Both the position numbers and the translations under genes were made by a program. 6,457 bases of DNA from Pseudomonadota bacterium. Its GTDB lineage: Bacteria; Desulfobacterota; Desulfobacteria; Desulfobacterales; RPRI01. The DNA lies in the NCBI GenBank assembly GCA_018819005.1, contig JAHJQU010000169.1:1-6457 (forward strand), read 5' to 3'. Each line of letters starts with the position of its first letter. The first letter of the stretch is position 1. Positions 6,329-6,457 of the stretch are shown piece by piece. The notes under the pieces are model-generated. The model searched no databases. It was not told where the DNA came from and saw nothing but the letters and a program-made list of their open reading frames with translations.

Positions 6329-6457
6329 ATGGCTACAGGAATAAAAGATAAAGTTGCAATAATAGGAATGGGATGCACCCGCTTCGGTGAACGCTGGGAT
6401 ATGGGAGCTGAAGAATTGATGGTCGAGGCTTTCACGGAATGCCTGGCGGATGCGGGT
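6329..6457 (+). CDS. SCP-x type thiolase / acetyl-CoA acetyltransferase, N-terminal fragment
   Basis: There are 43 codons with no stop before the window end. The N-terminus VAIIGMGCTRFGERWDMGAEELM, followed by a helix with a conserved ending CLADAG, matches the start of SCP-x and archaeal-type thiolases (pattern V-x-I-x-G-x-G-x-T-x-F-G). The catalytic Cys, His and second Cys are beyond the window, so activity cannot be judged. Thiolases of this group usually act with a DUF35 zinc-ribbon partner, which here could be the DUF35 domain of the preceding fusion or a gene further downstream. A thiolase would complete the beta-oxidation set by cleaving 3-ketoacyl-CoA. The 122-bp palindrome lies between it and the preceding gene, so co-transcription is likely but not certain. 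Confidence 0.8.
   Translation, partial: MATGIKDKVAIIGMGCTRFGERWDMGAEELMVEAFTECLADAG

Overview
The window looks like an accessory acyl-CoA catabolism locus from an anaerobic, moderate-GC bacterium. The best guess is a Desulfobacterota member (Desulfobacteraceae-like sulfate reducer or relative). That guess rests on the protein style (acyl-CoA dehydrogenase tail, MFE-2 type fusions, DUF35 and SCP-x thiolase partners) and on two intergenic repeats of a kind I associate with such genomes. No rRNA or other taxonomic marker is present, so it is only suggestive.

Layout, all on the + strand: (1) 1-285, the C-terminal end of a probable acyl-CoA dehydrogenase; (2) 286-493, a gap holding a good sigma70-like promoter with an overlapping dyad; (3) 494-1123, a TetR-family regulator; (4) 1124-1255, a short gap filled by a CAC-rich imperfect inverted repeat; (5) 1256-3373, a 705-residue multifunctional enzyme in the order hydratase 2, short-chain dehydrogenase (SDR), SCP2; (6) 3427-6156, a 909-residue four-part fusion of an HMG-CoA-synthase-like thiolase fold, a DUF35 zinc ribbon/OB-fold, an SDR and SCP2; (7) 6157-6278, a 122-bp imperfect palindrome that starts right after the stop codon; (8) 6329-6457, the first 43 codons of an SCP-x type thiolase, cut by the window end.

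Together these encode the pieces of a beta-oxidation-like route through (3R)-hydroxyacyl-CoA: dehydrogenation (gene 1), hydration and oxidation (gene 5), and carbon-carbon cleavage (genes 6 and 8). The SCP2 tails suggest a bulky hydrophobic substrate, which the sequence does not identify. The TetR protein is the obvious candidate regulator.

The most unusual object is the 909-residue fusion. Its HMG-CoA-synthase-like domain appears to lack the catalytic Glu, Cys and His of the family (Cys replaced by Gln), yet it keeps a zinc ribbon and is joined to an SDR-SCP2 tail. The SDR part of that tail is about 76% identical to that of the preceding gene. This suggests a Cys-independent lyase, decarboxylase or scaffold built on the HMG-CoA synthase fold, physically coupled to an MFE-2 like enzyme.
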